Shown piece after piece: positions 1-8,426 of a stretch of DNA of 64,000 nucleotides; positions within the stretch are counted from its first letter, which is position 1; every line of letters begins with the position of its first letter. Both the position numbers and the translations under genes were made by a program. The DNA is taken from assembly GCA_035385585.1 (NCBI GenBank), contig DAOOKJ010000001.1:1-64000 (forward strand). Direction: 5' to 3'. Source of the stretch: DAOOKJ01 sp035385585 (GTDB taxonomy: Bacteria; Patescibacteriota; Minisyncoccia; UBA6257). Under the pieces are notes generated by a model that saw only the letters and a list, made by a program, of their open reading frames with translations, ran no database searches and was not told the origin of the DNA.

Positions 1-891
1 TAAGGGGGCTTCTATTTCTAAAAGGGTATCATCAATTGTTAAAAAAGAAATTTTAGTGGCGTGAAGAAATTGACGGTTTAAAGTAAAAGGCAATTTTCTT
101 TTTTTAGGTCCGTATTCTTTATCGCCAACAATAGGATATCCAAGACTGGCCAAATGAACTCTTATCTGATGAGTGCGGCCAGTTTTTGGAATAACTTTTA
201 AAAAAGTAAAGTTTTTAAATCTTTCAATAACTTGATAATAGGTTAGGGTTGGTTTTGCCTTCTTTTGTGTTACCTCTTGGGAGATTTTTCTTCTCAATGG
301 TGATTTTTTTGAATAAGTTAAAGGAAAATCAATCTCTCCAGAATCTTTTTTAATATTTCCCCAAACTAAAGTTAGATACTCTTTCTTTACCAATCTTTTT
401 TGAAATTGTTCTTTTAAATGAAAAAATGACTGGTTATTTTTCGCAATTACTAAAATACCTGAGGTTTCCTTATCTAAACGATGAACTATTCCTGGCCTTA
501 AAGGATCTTCGCCCACTCCTAACAAAGATGGCCATTTGAAAATCAGCCAACTGGAAATAGTCGGTAGATTTAGATTTTTAAAATTTGGGTGCACAATTAC
601 TCCTGCGGGTTTGTTGATTATTAAATAGTTTTTATCTTCGTAAAGAATTTGCGGCTCGGTTTCCAGAGTAAGAGGAATTAACTCTCTTTTTTCTTCTTTA
701 AAGTCAATAAAAATTTTCTCCCCGCCTTTCAAAAGAAAACTGGGTTTGACTTTTCTCTCACTGACCAAAATCTTGCCTTGTTTTAAAAGAGAGACTATTT
801 TGCTTCGAGAGATATTAAAAAATTTGTTTTTTAAATATAAGTCAATCCTTTGAGGAGAAAGAGATTTTTCAACTTCGAGGGTTTTCTTCAT
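1..891 (-). CDS. RluA/RluD-family pseudouridine synthase, 3' end cut by window edge
   Basis: Converts specific uridines of rRNA (or tRNA) to pseudouridine. Reading down from the ATG at 891 gives 297 codons still open at base 1, so only the last residues are missing; complete family members are about 300 aa. An N-terminal S4-like RNA-binding segment (about residues 12-75) is followed by the catalytic motif HRLDKETSG at about 137-145, which holds the active-site Asp, and later by GRTHQIRVHLASLGYP, typical of RluA/RluC/RluD. It lies downstream of the GT4 gene on the same strand, 65 bp away. Which uridine it modifies cannot be told. Confidence 0.9.
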   Translation of the reverse strand, partial: MKKTLEVEKSLSPQRIDLYLKNKFFNISRSKIVSLLKQGKILVSERKVKPSFLLKGGEKIFIDFKEEKRELIPLTLETEPQILYEDKNYLIINKPAGVIVHPNFKNLNLPTISSWLIFKWPSLLGVGEDPLRPGIVHRLDKETSGILVIAKNNQSFFHLKEQFQKRLVKKEYLTLVWGNIKKDSGEIDFPLTYSKKSPLRRKISQEVTQKKAKPTLTYYQVIERFKNFTFLKVIPKTGRTHQIRVHLASLGYPIVGDKEYGPKKRKLPFTLNRQFLHATKISFLTIDDTLLEIEAPL

Positions 892-905
892 TGAATTTTA
901 ATTAA

Positions 906-958
906 TTAACGACATCGCAAGTAGCAAACGACTTCAGATGTCAAACAAATGCGATGTC
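906..958. repeat. Short palindromic repeat, copy 1
   Basis: The spacer between the GT4 and pseudouridine synthase genes holds a 17-nt stretch TTAACGACATCGCAAGT at 906-922 that recurs exactly at 12761-12777. Here GACATCGC (911-918) also pairs with GCGATGTC (951-958), giving a hairpin whose far arm overlaps the GT4 stop codon. It looks like a small dispersed palindromic repeat; no function is visible. Confidence 0.5.
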
Positions 959-2132
959 AAACAAAACGCTGATAGATTTCTTCAAGTTTTTTAAAAGTGT
1001 TGGAAATATCGTGAGGTTTGATTAATTCCAAAGATTTTTGAGACATTCTTTTTCTTAACTTTTCATTACCTAAAATTGCCAAAATTTTTTCAGCAAATTC
1101 TTTTTCAGAAAAAGGATTAACTAAAAAACCATTCTCATTATCTTTTATTAACTCTTTTAAAGCCCCACCATTGGCAGCAATAACCGGAAGTCCAGAAGCC
1201 ATTGCTTCCATTGTTACCAGAGACTGACCTTCAATATAAGAAGGAATAGCAAAAAGCGAGGAGAGTCGATAGAATTGGGACAAATTTATGTCAGAAGGTA
1301 AAAGAGGGCCTATGAACCTAACATTTTCTTTTAATCCCATTCGCCGAACTTGTTTTTTTAAATCTTCCTTAATATCTCCATCCCCTAAAAACAGAAAATT
1401 TACCTCTCTTTCTTTTAAAACTAGAGGAATTGCCTGAATTAAAGCTTCTAAATTCTTATCTTTATCAATTCTGCCAGAATATAAAACTATTGGCTTTGAA
1501 AGAAAATCTTCTAAGTAATATTCTTTTACAAAATCCGAAGAAACTCTGCCTTGTTTAAAAATTTTTAAATCAATGCCATTAGAAACTACTTCAACAGGAA
1601 TTTTTACTCCCCAATTTAAAACTTCATTTTTAATAAAATTAGAAGGGGTGATAATCAATTTACAATGTTTGTTATAAAAATGAGCCAAAGTTTCTGCCAG
1701 AATTTTCTCAGTCCATTGAGAAATAATTTTTGGCAGACCTAAGTAAGATAAAGGGAAAGCCAAAGAAGAGTGTTGAGTAGCAATAACTGGAATTTTTCTT
1801 TTTAAGGCCTCTTTTGAAAGGGCTTCGGAAATAAAAACCGGATCCTGAAGATGAATAATATCAGGCTTAAATTTTTTAAAAAGTTTAAAAGTCGCGATTT
1901 TCGGAAAAGGGCTGATTCTAATTTTTTTTCTTAAAACATTAGGAAAGGACCTTAATCTTACAATTGTGTATCCTTTTGGACTTTGTTCAATTAAAAAATC
2001 GCCTTGCGGAGAAGCAGTGATAATAAAGGTTTCATTTCCTTTTTCTGCAAAAAAAGACGCTAATCTTTCAGTGGTAATAGTAACTCCAGAAATATGAGGA
2101 TAAAATGCTTCCAGAGAGTAAAAAATTCTCAT
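957..2132 (-). CDS. GT4-family glycosyltransferase
   Basis: Retaining glycosyltransferase with two Rossmann domains (GT-B fold) that moves a sugar from a nucleotide donor, probably to a cell-envelope glycan or lipid. I start it at the ATG at 2132 (MRIFYSLEAFYPHISGV, 391 aa), because a longer reading from 2183 would run into tRNA-Val. Visible family marks are the N-terminal glycine-rich acceptor loop (HISGVTITTERLA), the HLQDP segment, and the C-terminal donor-binding EGQSLVTMEAMASGLPVIA with the E-x7-E pair. It sits 9 bp after tRNA-Val and is probably on the same transcript, followed by the pseudouridine synthase. The sugar and acceptor are unknown. Confidence 0.88.
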   Translation of the reverse strand: MRIFYSLEAFYPHISGVTITTERLASFFAEKGNETFIITASPQGDFLIEQSPKGYTIVRLRSFPNVLRKKIRISPFPKIATFKLFKKFKPDIIHLQDPVFISEALSKEALKRKIPVIATQHSSLAFPLSYLGLPKIISQWTEKILAETLAHFYNKHCKLIITPSNFIKNEVLNWGVKIPVEVVSNGIDLKIFKQGRVSSDFVKEYYLEDFLSKPIVLYSGRIDKDKNLEALIQAIPLVLKEREVNFLFLGDGDIKEDLKKQVRRMGLKENVRFIGPLLPSDINLSQFYRLSSLFAIPSYIEGQSLVTMEAMASGLPVIAANGGALKELIKDNENGFLVNPFSEKEFAEKILAILGNEKLRKRMSQKSLELIKPHDISNTFKKLEEIYQRFV

Positions 2133-2141
2133 AATAAAAGG

Positions 2142-2214
2142 TGGGCGATGCAGGACTTGAACCTGCGACCTCGTCGATGTCAACGACGCACTCTAACCTC
2201 TGAGCTAATCGCCC
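2142..2214 (-). tRNA. tRNA-Val(GAC)
   Basis: Full cloverleaf on the minus strand: acceptor GGGCGAT/ATCGCCC, anticodon stem CGTCG/CGACG with loop TTGACAT, so the anticodon is GAC (valine GUC). T-arm loop is TTCAAGT. The discriminator is A and the 3' CCA is not encoded (CCT follows). First gene of a transcript that continues into the GT4 gene. Confidence 0.95.
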
Positions 2215-2241
2215 TTCAATCGGTTTAATTGTTTCGTTCTT

Positions 2242-2270
2242 ATTTTATCAAAATTATTCTTTTATTACAA
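2242..2270 (-). promoter_or_regulatory. Sigma70-type promoter for tRNA-Val/GT4
   Basis: On the minus strand TTGTAA (2270-2265), 17 bp, then TAAAAT (2247-2242). Transcription would begin about 20 bp before tRNA-Val. It lies directly downstream of the terminator of the previous gene, as expected for a new transcription unit. Confidence 0.5.
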
Positions 2271-2309
2271 TAAAAAAACAACATTGAATGTTAAACATCC
2301 AATGTTGTT
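2271..2309 (-). terminator. Intrinsic terminator of the 176-aa gene
   Basis: Arms 2277-2291 and 2295-2309 form a 15-bp stem with one G-T pair around a 3-nt loop. On the minus strand a run of seven T follows at 2278-2272. It lies about 20 bp beyond the stop codon of the upstream minus-strand gene. Confidence 0.85.
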
Positions 2310-2329
2310 AATAAAACCAGCAAATCGTT

Positions 2330-2860
2330 TTAGAAAGTAATTTCTAAACCACTTTTGTTGTCATTATTCAAATAAAAGGTAATAACCCAAGTGCTACTAC
2401 CCTTTTGAACAGTAATTACTTTGTCAGTCGTATCTATGGCCTTGGCTCCAATCTCTTCCAATCCTTCCATAATAGCGTCTCTTTCTGTCTCGGTGAGTTT
2501 GCGATTAAAAACATAAGATAACATCGGGCCAAACTCTTCTGTCATTTTTACTCCGCTAACAGTGTTTCCATTCTCGTCAACGGTATCAAAAACACTCTTT
2601 AAAATTGGCCTCAAGGCAGCATCTACATCTTTTGCTTTTTGAGATTTTATCTCTACGTCTTTTGCCTTTTCGAAAGCAATTTCAATAGGAGTTTTTTCTT
2701 TCACCATAGATTCTGTAGTGGGAGTCTCTTCTAAAACTGTTGTCGTTGTTTCTGGAAGAGGTGTTTCTTTTTTAACACCTTTTCCGCTCAATAGCAAAAC
2801 GCCTCCGATTATAAGAACCAACACGACTGCCAAAATTAAAATGAGAGTTTTGTTTTTCAT
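2330..2860 (-). CDS. Membrane-anchored hypothetical protein
   Basis: 176 aa, not recognised. Residues 5-25 form one hydrophobic helix (LILILAVVLVLIIGGVLLL), followed by a Thr/Glu/Pro-rich linker with runs TTTT and TPTTES, then a soluble domain of about 110 residues outside the membrane. No lipobox Cys and no catalytic motif are visible. The same plan of one N-terminal helix, Thr-rich linker and small ectodomain is seen in the gene at 5057-6202 and in the sortase at 31437-32162. It stands alone between two tRNA genes and ends in a strong terminator. Likely a surface-exposed protein of unknown role. Confidence 0.75.
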   Translation of the reverse strand: MKNKTLILILAVVLVLIIGGVLLLSGKGVKKETPLPETTTTVLEETPTTESMVKEKTPIEIAFEKAKDVEIKSQKAKDVDAALRPILKSVFDTVDENGNTVSGVKMTEEFGPMLSYVFNRKLTETERDAIMEGLEEIGAKAIDTTDKVITVQKGSSTWVITFYLNNDNKSGLEITF

Positions 2861-3020
2861 AAATTTTGACAGCTAACTTTATTTTTATTTTTTTTCGACC
2901 TTTAATTAATTACTTCTCGCCTTTTAAAAATGACGAGATTCGCGAATAAATTTATTTCTTATTTTATCTCTTTTTTAAAAAAAATCAAATTGAATAAAGA
3001 TTTAGATTTTTGAATTGTTT

Positions 3021-3095
3021 TGGTGGGCATGGCAGGACTCGAACCTGCGACTTCTACTTTATAAGAGTAGCGTTCTACCGCTGAACTACATGCCC
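3021..3095 (-). tRNA. tRNA-Ile(UAU), decoding AUA
   Basis: Minus-strand cloverleaf with acceptor GGGCATG/CATGCCC, anticodon stem CTACT/AGTAG and loop CTTATAA, so the anticodon reads TAT (isoleucine AUA). The 3' ACCA is encoded. Most bacteria read AUA with a CAU tRNA modified by TilS; a UAU tRNA is unusual. It lies 43 bp downstream of ftsH on the same strand, so it may come from that transcript. Confidence 0.9.
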
Positions 3096-3138
3096 GAAAA
3101 ATAACTCAAAAGTTTTATTTAATTAACGACTGGCAATC

Positions 3139-4962
3139 TTATTCTTTTACTAATTCTTCAATTTCTTCTTTTTCCAGAGTTTCTTTTTCAATTAATTGTT
3201 GGGCGATTTTGTCTAGTTTATGAACATTATTTTTTAAAATTTTTTTTGTCTCATTGTAACAATCTTTTATTATTTCCATTACTTCTTTGTCTATTTTTTG
3301 AGCTGTCTCCTCCGAATAATCTCTTTCTGAGGTTAATTCTCTTCCTAAAAATATCCATTCATCGGTTTTACCAAAAGCAACTGGCCCCAAATCTTTACTC
3401 ATTCCATATTTTGTCACTAAAGCGCGGGCAATATCTGAGGCCTCGCGTAAGTCATTTGCCGCGCCAGTGGAAATTTCTTTATATTTTATTTCTTCTGCTA
3501 CATAACCGCCTAAAAGTACTTTAATATCTGCTAAAAACTCACTTCGGGTTTTTAGATACTTTTCTTCCTTTGGCATTCTCATGGTGTATCCTCCGGCCCG
3601 ACCGCGGCTAATAATTGAAACTTTTCTCACTTCAACTCCACCTTCTGGCGTCAGAAATGAAACCAAAGCATGACCACCTTCGTGATAAGCAGTAATTTCT
3701 TTTTCTTTAGAAGATAAAACCCGGCTTTTTCTCTCTGGTCCTAAAATAACTTTTTCAATTGCTTCTAAAAATTCGGTTTGATTAATTAATTTTTTGTTTC
3801 TTCTGGCAGCAAGAATCGCAGCTTCGTTTGTTAAATTCGCCAAATCAGCGCCAGAAAAACCGGGAGTTCTTTCGGCAATTTCTCTTAAATTCACGTCTGG
3901 AGCCAATTTCTTTCCTTTGCTGTGAATTTTTAAAATTTCTTCTCTTTCTTTTATATCTGGCAAATCTAAAACTATTCTTCGATCAAAGCGGCCAGGCCGA
4001 AGCAAAGCTGGGTCCAAAATATCTGGGCGGTTTGTCGCCGAGATAATGATGACTCTGGTGTCTCTTTCAAAACCATCCATTTCAACTAAAATCTGGTTTA
4101 AAGTTTGTTCTCTTTCATCATGACCGCCACCAATTCCAGACCCTCTTTCTCTGCCAATGGCATCAATTTCATCTATAAAAAGAATTGAGGGAGCGGCTTT
4201 TTTTGCGGTATTAAATGCATCACGAACCCTGCCAGCACCAACTCCAACAAAAAGTTCAACAAATTCTGAACCAGAAATATGAAAGAAAGGAACATTTGCT
4301 TCGCCAGCCACTGCTCTGGCTAAAAGAGTCTTTCCTACACCAGTTGGCCCAACCAAAAGCACTCCTCTGGGAATTCTCGCCCCTAAAACCTCAAATTTTT
4401 TTGGATCTTTAAAAAAATCAACCACTTCTTTAAGTTCTTCTTTTGCTTCTTTTAAACCAGCAACATCTTTAAAAGTAATCCGATCTTTGGTAGGAGAAAA
4501 AAGACGAATATTTGAACGGGAAAAAGAAAAAATTTGAGCCGCTCCTTGATTAGCCTTCTTAAAGGTAAGAGAAAAAAGATAAACAAAAAAAAGAATCGGA
4601 ATAATTATTGGCAAAAGGATTGCCAACCAATAAACAAACCCGCTTTCTTCTTTCACTTCTATTTTTAAATTTTGGATTGCTTCAAGAGGAATTTCGAAAT
4701 CTTTTAGAATTTCAGGGAAAGAGACATTCGTTTCTTTATTGGCTATAACAACTGACCCATCAACTAAAGTGACCTCGATTTGAGAAGGTTTAACGATAAT
4801 TTTTTCCGCTTCTCGGCTTTTAATTTTTTCCAAGGCAGTGGTTAAATCAACTTTTTCTCTTGAAACTTTATTTAGGGAAGTACTGCCAAAACCGGAAATC
4901 AGCCAAGAAAACATCAAAAAAAATAAAATAATTATAGCGAGAGACTGAAATAATTTTTTCAT
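3139..4962 (-). CDS. ftsH: ATP-dependent zinc metalloprotease FtsH
   Basis: Membrane-bound AAA+ protease that removes damaged or unassembled membrane proteins and some short-lived regulators. 607 aa, a normal length. Two transmembrane helices (about 5-24 and 111-132) flank a small outside domain. The AAA module has Walker A GPTGVGKT (205-212), Walker B ILFIDEID (about 260-267) and the second region of homology with RPGRFDRR. The zinc site reads HEGGH (about 427-431), where most FtsH proteins have HEAGH, and the third-ligand region GAANDLREAS follows. It stands alone after a terminator, followed by tRNA-Ile. Confidence 0.97.
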   Translation of the reverse strand: MKKLFQSLAIIILFFLMFSWLISGFGSTSLNKVSREKVDLTTALEKIKSREAEKIIVKPSQIEVTLVDGSVVIANKETNVSFPEILKDFEIPLEAIQNLKIEVKEESGFVYWLAILLPIIIPILFFVYLFSLTFKKANQGAAQIFSFSRSNIRLFSPTKDRITFKDVAGLKEAKEELKEVVDFFKDPKKFEVLGARIPRGVLLVGPTGVGKTLLARAVAGEANVPFFHISGSEFVELFVGVGAGRVRDAFNTAKKAAPSILFIDEIDAIGRERGSGIGGGHDEREQTLNQILVEMDGFERDTRVIIISATNRPDILDPALLRPGRFDRRIVLDLPDIKEREEILKIHSKGKKLAPDVNLREIAERTPGFSGADLANLTNEAAILAARRNKKLINQTEFLEAIEKVILGPERKSRVLSSKEKEITAYHEGGHALVSFLTPEGGVEVRKVSIISRGRAGGYTMRMPKEEKYLKTRSEFLADIKVLLGGYVAEEIKYKEISTGAANDLREASDIARALVTKYGMSKDLGPVAFGKTDEWIFLGRELTSERDYSEETAQKIDKEVMEIIKDCYNETKKILKNNVHKLDKIAQQLIEKETLEKEEIEELVKE

Positions 4963-5011
4963 AGTCTAAAGTCTTTTTTATTCTAAATCAAATTAGGAAA
5001 AAAATCAAATT

Positions 5012-5037
5012 AAAAGCGCAGGAGAGACTGCGCTTTT
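5012..5037 (-). terminator. Hairpin terminator between the 381-aa gene and ftsH
   Basis: AAAAGCGCAG (5012-5021) pairs with CTGCGCTTTT (5028-5037), a perfect 10-bp stem with a 6-nt loop and T-rich sequence on the exit side of the minus strand. It separates the gene ending at 5057 from ftsH. Confidence 0.8.
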
Positions 5038-5056
5038 AAAAACAACTTTATAAATT

Positions 5057-6202
5057 TTAAGGATAAATTGGTTCTAAAGGTCTCTGGAGTCTTTCCAGGG
5101 CACTATTAACTGATTCTAAAGAAGAGCTAATAATTAAATACTTATCGAAAAAAGCATAAGTCAAATCGACTTCTTCGCCCTTGTAGTCAAAGGTTCTAAT
5201 TTCTGCTCCTAAATTACTGATATCTTTAAAGGCTTTATCTGCCTGAGCAGGAACTCTAATCAGATAGAAGTTAGCTAAATCTTTCAAAATTTGAAGTTTC
5301 TTTTCCCAATTCAAAAATATTGGTTTAACCATTTCTTTGTTTTCTGCTCCAATTTCAACAATCAATCCTAAAGATGGATTAACCTCTCCATAATAAGCAT
5401 AAACTAAAAACTTTTTTTCTCCTAAAACATAAGGCTTTAAACTCTCTGGCAATTTTGGAATAAGAGAAAGAATAATTTCTTCGTCATTTAAAACATCGTT
5501 ATGCACCTTTGGTATCAAAATTTTAAAAGTGCCGGCTGGAAACATTGAGTCTTTCGCTTCTTTTTGAAGGGCCGAAAGAGTTGGACTGCCTTTGACTTCT
5601 ACATTAACCACTGCTTTTTGATAAGGGCTGCCCAACCAAACATAGGGAGAAGGCGGCAAAGTAGTAGTGGTAGTAGTAAGAAAGGTAGTAGTAGTAGAAG
5701 GAACGATTTCAATCTCTTCTTTCGGTTTTAAAATTTTCTGCCCAAGGAAAAAATAACCTAAAACCAAACCGGCGATTATTAAAATTCCAATAATGATAAA
5801 TGGTAAAAATTTCTTTTTTGGAGTAGGTTGGACAGGAAGATTAGAAAATTCTGAGGCAGGAATTTGTGGAGGAATATTTGAATCAGGAATTTGAGGAGAA
5901 ATAAAGACAGGCGGTGCTTGAGGGGGTTGATTAAAACCAGTTGGGGGAGCAAAAGAAACATCCTCCATTGGTTTAGGGGGAGAAGGTGGCTGAGCTGGAA
6001 ATGGTGGAATTTGAGAAGGGGATGGTTGGGGGAAAACTCCACCTTCGCTCTGGACTTTCTCTAAATCCGATTCCGAGGTTCGGATAAAAATATTTGAAGG
6101 CGGCGGGGCAAAAGGTTCTTCTTTCGGCTGAGACGAGGGTTGGTTCTGAAAATGAGAACCTTGATTAAAATTTTGATTTGGCTCTAAATTTTCTTCATTC
6201 AT
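5057..6202 (-). CDS. Proline-rich single-pass membrane protein
   Basis: 381 aa, not recognised. Residues 1-128 are very rich in Pro, Gln, Ser and Asn and probably disordered inside the cell. A basic stretch (PKKK) leads into one transmembrane helix at about 132-155. A linker with TTTTFLTTTTTT follows at about 170-182, and then an outside domain of about 190 residues. The topology (disordered cytoplasmic tail, helix, Thr linker, ectodomain) suggests a tether or envelope sensor, but no enzyme motif is visible. The start ATG at 6202 follows an AT-rich spacer after pnp. Codon use looks like that of its neighbours, apart from the low-complexity tail. Confidence 0.8.
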   Translation of the reverse strand: MNEENLEPNQNFNQGSHFQNQPSSQPKEEPFAPPPSNIFIRTSESDLEKVQSEGGVFPQPSPSQIPPFPAQPPSPPKPMEDVSFAPPTGFNQPPQAPPVFISPQIPDSNIPPQIPASEFSNLPVQPTPKKKFLPFIIIGILIIAGLVLGYFFLGQKILKPKEEIEIVPSTTTTFLTTTTTTLPPSPYVWLGSPYQKAVVNVEVKGSPTLSALQKEAKDSMFPAGTFKILIPKVHNDVLNDEEIILSLIPKLPESLKPYVLGEKKFLVYAYYGEVNPSLGLIVEIGAENKEMVKPIFLNWEKKLQILKDLANFYLIRVPAQADKAFKDISNLGAEIRTFDYKGEEVDLTYAFFDKYLIISSSLESVNSALERLQRPLEPIYP

Positions 6203-6264
6203 ATTAAAAATTTATTAATTTGAATTTATTATCATTATATCATAATTTTTTTGTCAAGAGAAAT

Positions 6265-8424
6265 CTAATTTCTTCTTAAAAATGGTTTTTTTGTTTTTTT
6301 CTTAAAATATTGAGATTGATTTTTTTCTGAGGAATTTACGTCTTTTAAAGAAAGGGAGATTTTTCCATTTTGTTCTACTCTCTTTATCTTTAATTTTAGT
6401 TCTTCGCCAGATTTCACAATATCCTCTACCCGATTTACTCTAAATGGCGCTAACTCCGATATATGGAGCAATCCTTCTTTATGGTGGCCTAAATCAATAA
6501 TTGCTCCAAATTCTTTAATTTGAGAAACTTTACCCTTAATGATTTCTCCCTCAGAAAACTCTTTAGTAATATCTTTTATTTCTTGTAAAGCCAAATTAGC
6601 TTTTTCTTTATCAGGAGCAGTAACAAAAACTGTTCCATCTTCTTTAATGTCAATTTGGACGCCTAAATTCTGAATTATTGCATTTATAACTTTTCCTCCA
6701 GGACCAATTAAGTCTCCAATTTTTTCCGGCTTAATCTTAATTACAAAAACTCTGGGAGCGTAAGGGGATAATTCTTCTCTGGGCGAACTAATTATTGAGT
6801 TCATCTTTTCTAAAATATATTCTCTAGCCTCTTTTGCTTTCTCTAATGCTTCACTTAAAATTTCTGGTGAAACTCCTTTAATTTTCATATCCATTTGCAT
6901 AGCGGTTATTCCTAAATTGGTGCCAGCAACTTTAAAATCCATATCACCAAAATGGTCTTCTGGTCCTTGAATATCAGTCAAAATTTTATAATCATTACCT
7001 TTTTCATCTATTATTAAACCCATGGCAATTCCTGCTATATGACGAGAAATCGGTACGCCGGCAGCCATTAGAGCCAAAGAAGAAGCACAAACCGAAGCCA
7101 TTGAAGTTGAACCATTAGAAGATAAAATCTCTGAAACAACCCGAATAGTATAAGGAAAATCATCAGAACTAGGAATAACAGCGCTAAGAGCCCTTTCTGC
7201 CAAAGCGCCATGACCAATTTCGCGTCTCCCCGGTCCTCTTAAAGGAGAAACTTCTCCTGAAGAATAGCCGGGAAAATTATAATGATGCATAAATCTTTTT
7301 TCCCCGGTAATTTCCATTCCTTGAACAAGTAACGCATCTGAGGGCGCGCCTAAAGTTACAACTGATAAAGCATGAGTTAATCCTCTCATAAAAATTGCCG
7401 AACCATGAAGTCTTTCAAAAACATCAATTTTCATTTCCAGGGGTCGAATTTCGTCTAACTTTCTTCCATCTGGCCTTAGTTCCTTTTCTAAAATATTTTT
7501 ATGGAGAACTTGATTCAACTCGTTCGAAAAAATAAAAGCAACTTGCTTTAATAAATCATTCGGATATTCTTTTTCCTTTAAATAAATATTTAATTCATCT
7601 TTTACTGCCTCTAATTCTTCTAATCTTTCTTTTTTCGAAGTAGGATTTAAAACTCTTTCTATTTTTTCTTTCAAAAAATTATGGATTTCTTCTTGAAAAT
7701 CTTTATCTATTTCTTGAAAAACAATTTTTTGTTTCTCTTTGCCAATTTCTTTTATTATCTTTTCCTGCTGGTCATTTAAAGCGGTAATTTCTTTTTGAGC
7801 AAGAAAAAGCGCTTCTTTAACAATCTCTTCTTTCGTTTCTTTTGCTCCACCTTCTATCATATTAATTTGATTTTTCGGACCAGAAACTACAATCTCCATT
7901 TCCAAAGATTCTCTTTCTTCATAAGAGGGATTGAAAACAGAACCTTTATCTTTTGACCAGCCAATCCTTAAAGCAGAAACCGGACCATTAAAAGGAATAT
8001 CTGAAACTGACAAAGCCAAAGAAGCGGCGATAATTGATAAAACATCAGGATCGTTTCTTTCGTCAATTGAAAGGCAAGTAACAACTACCTGGACATCGCG
8101 GCGCATAGTTTCTGGAAAAAGCGGTCGAATAGTTCTATCTATTAATCTACTTGTTAAAACCGCCACTTCTGTCGGTCTTGATTCTCTTCTCACAAAACGA
8201 CTGCCATAAATTTTTCCGGCAGCATAATATTTTTCTTCGTAATCGACTAATAAAGGAAAAAAATCTATCTCAGGCCTATCATTTTTTCCCATTACTGCAT
8301 TTGCTAAAACACAAGTCCCTCCCATTTTAACTAAAACCGAGCCATTTGCTTGCTCGGCTAAATTAGAAAACTCAACCTCTATAATTTTGTCTTTTAATTT
8401 TAATTGATATTTTTTAATCTCCAT
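6265..8424 (-). CDS. pnp: Polyribonucleotide nucleotidyltransferase (PNPase)
   Basis: Phosphorolytic 3'-to-5' exoribonuclease of RNA turnover. 719 aa, full length: two RNase PH-like domains (about 1-230 and 310-540) separated by an all-helical segment, then a KH domain (IGDLIGPGGKVINAII, about 557-617) and an S1 domain (EGEIIKGKVSQIKEFGAIIDLG, about 625-700) with a basic tail. The second PH domain carries the family segments FPGYSSGEVSPLRGPGRREIGHG and SSNGSTSMASVC-type active-site sequence. It follows rpsO and an NYN-domain gene on the same strand, the common rpsO-pnp order with one gene inserted. Confidence 0.97.
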   Translation of the reverse strand: MEIKKYQLKLKDKIIEVEFSNLAEQANGSVLVKMGGTCVLANAVMGKNDRPEIDFFPLLVDYEEKYYAAGKIYGSRFVRRESRPTEVAVLTSRLIDRTIRPLFPETMRRDVQVVVTCLSIDERNDPDVLSIIAASLALSVSDIPFNGPVSALRIGWSKDKGSVFNPSYEERESLEMEIVVSGPKNQINMIEGGAKETKEEIVKEALFLAQKEITALNDQQEKIIKEIGKEKQKIVFQEIDKDFQEEIHNFLKEKIERVLNPTSKKERLEELEAVKDELNIYLKEKEYPNDLLKQVAFIFSNELNQVLHKNILEKELRPDGRKLDEIRPLEMKIDVFERLHGSAIFMRGLTHALSVVTLGAPSDALLVQGMEITGEKRFMHHYNFPGYSSGEVSPLRGPGRREIGHGALAERALSAVIPSSDDFPYTIRVVSEILSSNGSTSMASVCASSLALMAAGVPISRHIAGIAMGLIIDEKGNDYKILTDIQGPEDHFGDMDFKVAGTNLGITAMQMDMKIKGVSPEILSEALEKAKEAREYILEKMNSIISSPREELSPYAPRVFVIKIKPEKIGDLIGPGGKVINAIIQNLGVQIDIKEDGTVFVTAPDKEKANLALQEIKDITKEFSEGEIIKGKVSQIKEFGAIIDLGHHKEGLLHISELAPFRVNRVEDIVKSGEELKLKIKRVEQNGKISLSLKDVNSSEKNQSQYFKKKTKKPFLRRN

Positions 8425-8426
8425 TT

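Noticed and set aside
2142..2183. N-terminal extension of the GT4 gene into tRNA-Val
   Set aside because: The extension is tRNA sequence read as codons; the ATG at 2132 gives a normal GT4 N terminus.
2330..2860. LPETT as a sortase sorting signal
   Set aside because: It lies just after the N-terminal helix, not near the C terminus, and lacks a following hydrophobic segment and basic tail.
7931..8209. Plus-strand ORF opposite pnp (and similar ORFs opposite ftsH, infB, pheT, dnaN, yifB and the 394-aa gene)
   Set aside because: They lie antisense to well-supported genes, have no motifs and no ribosome binding sites; shadows of the AT-rich coding strand.
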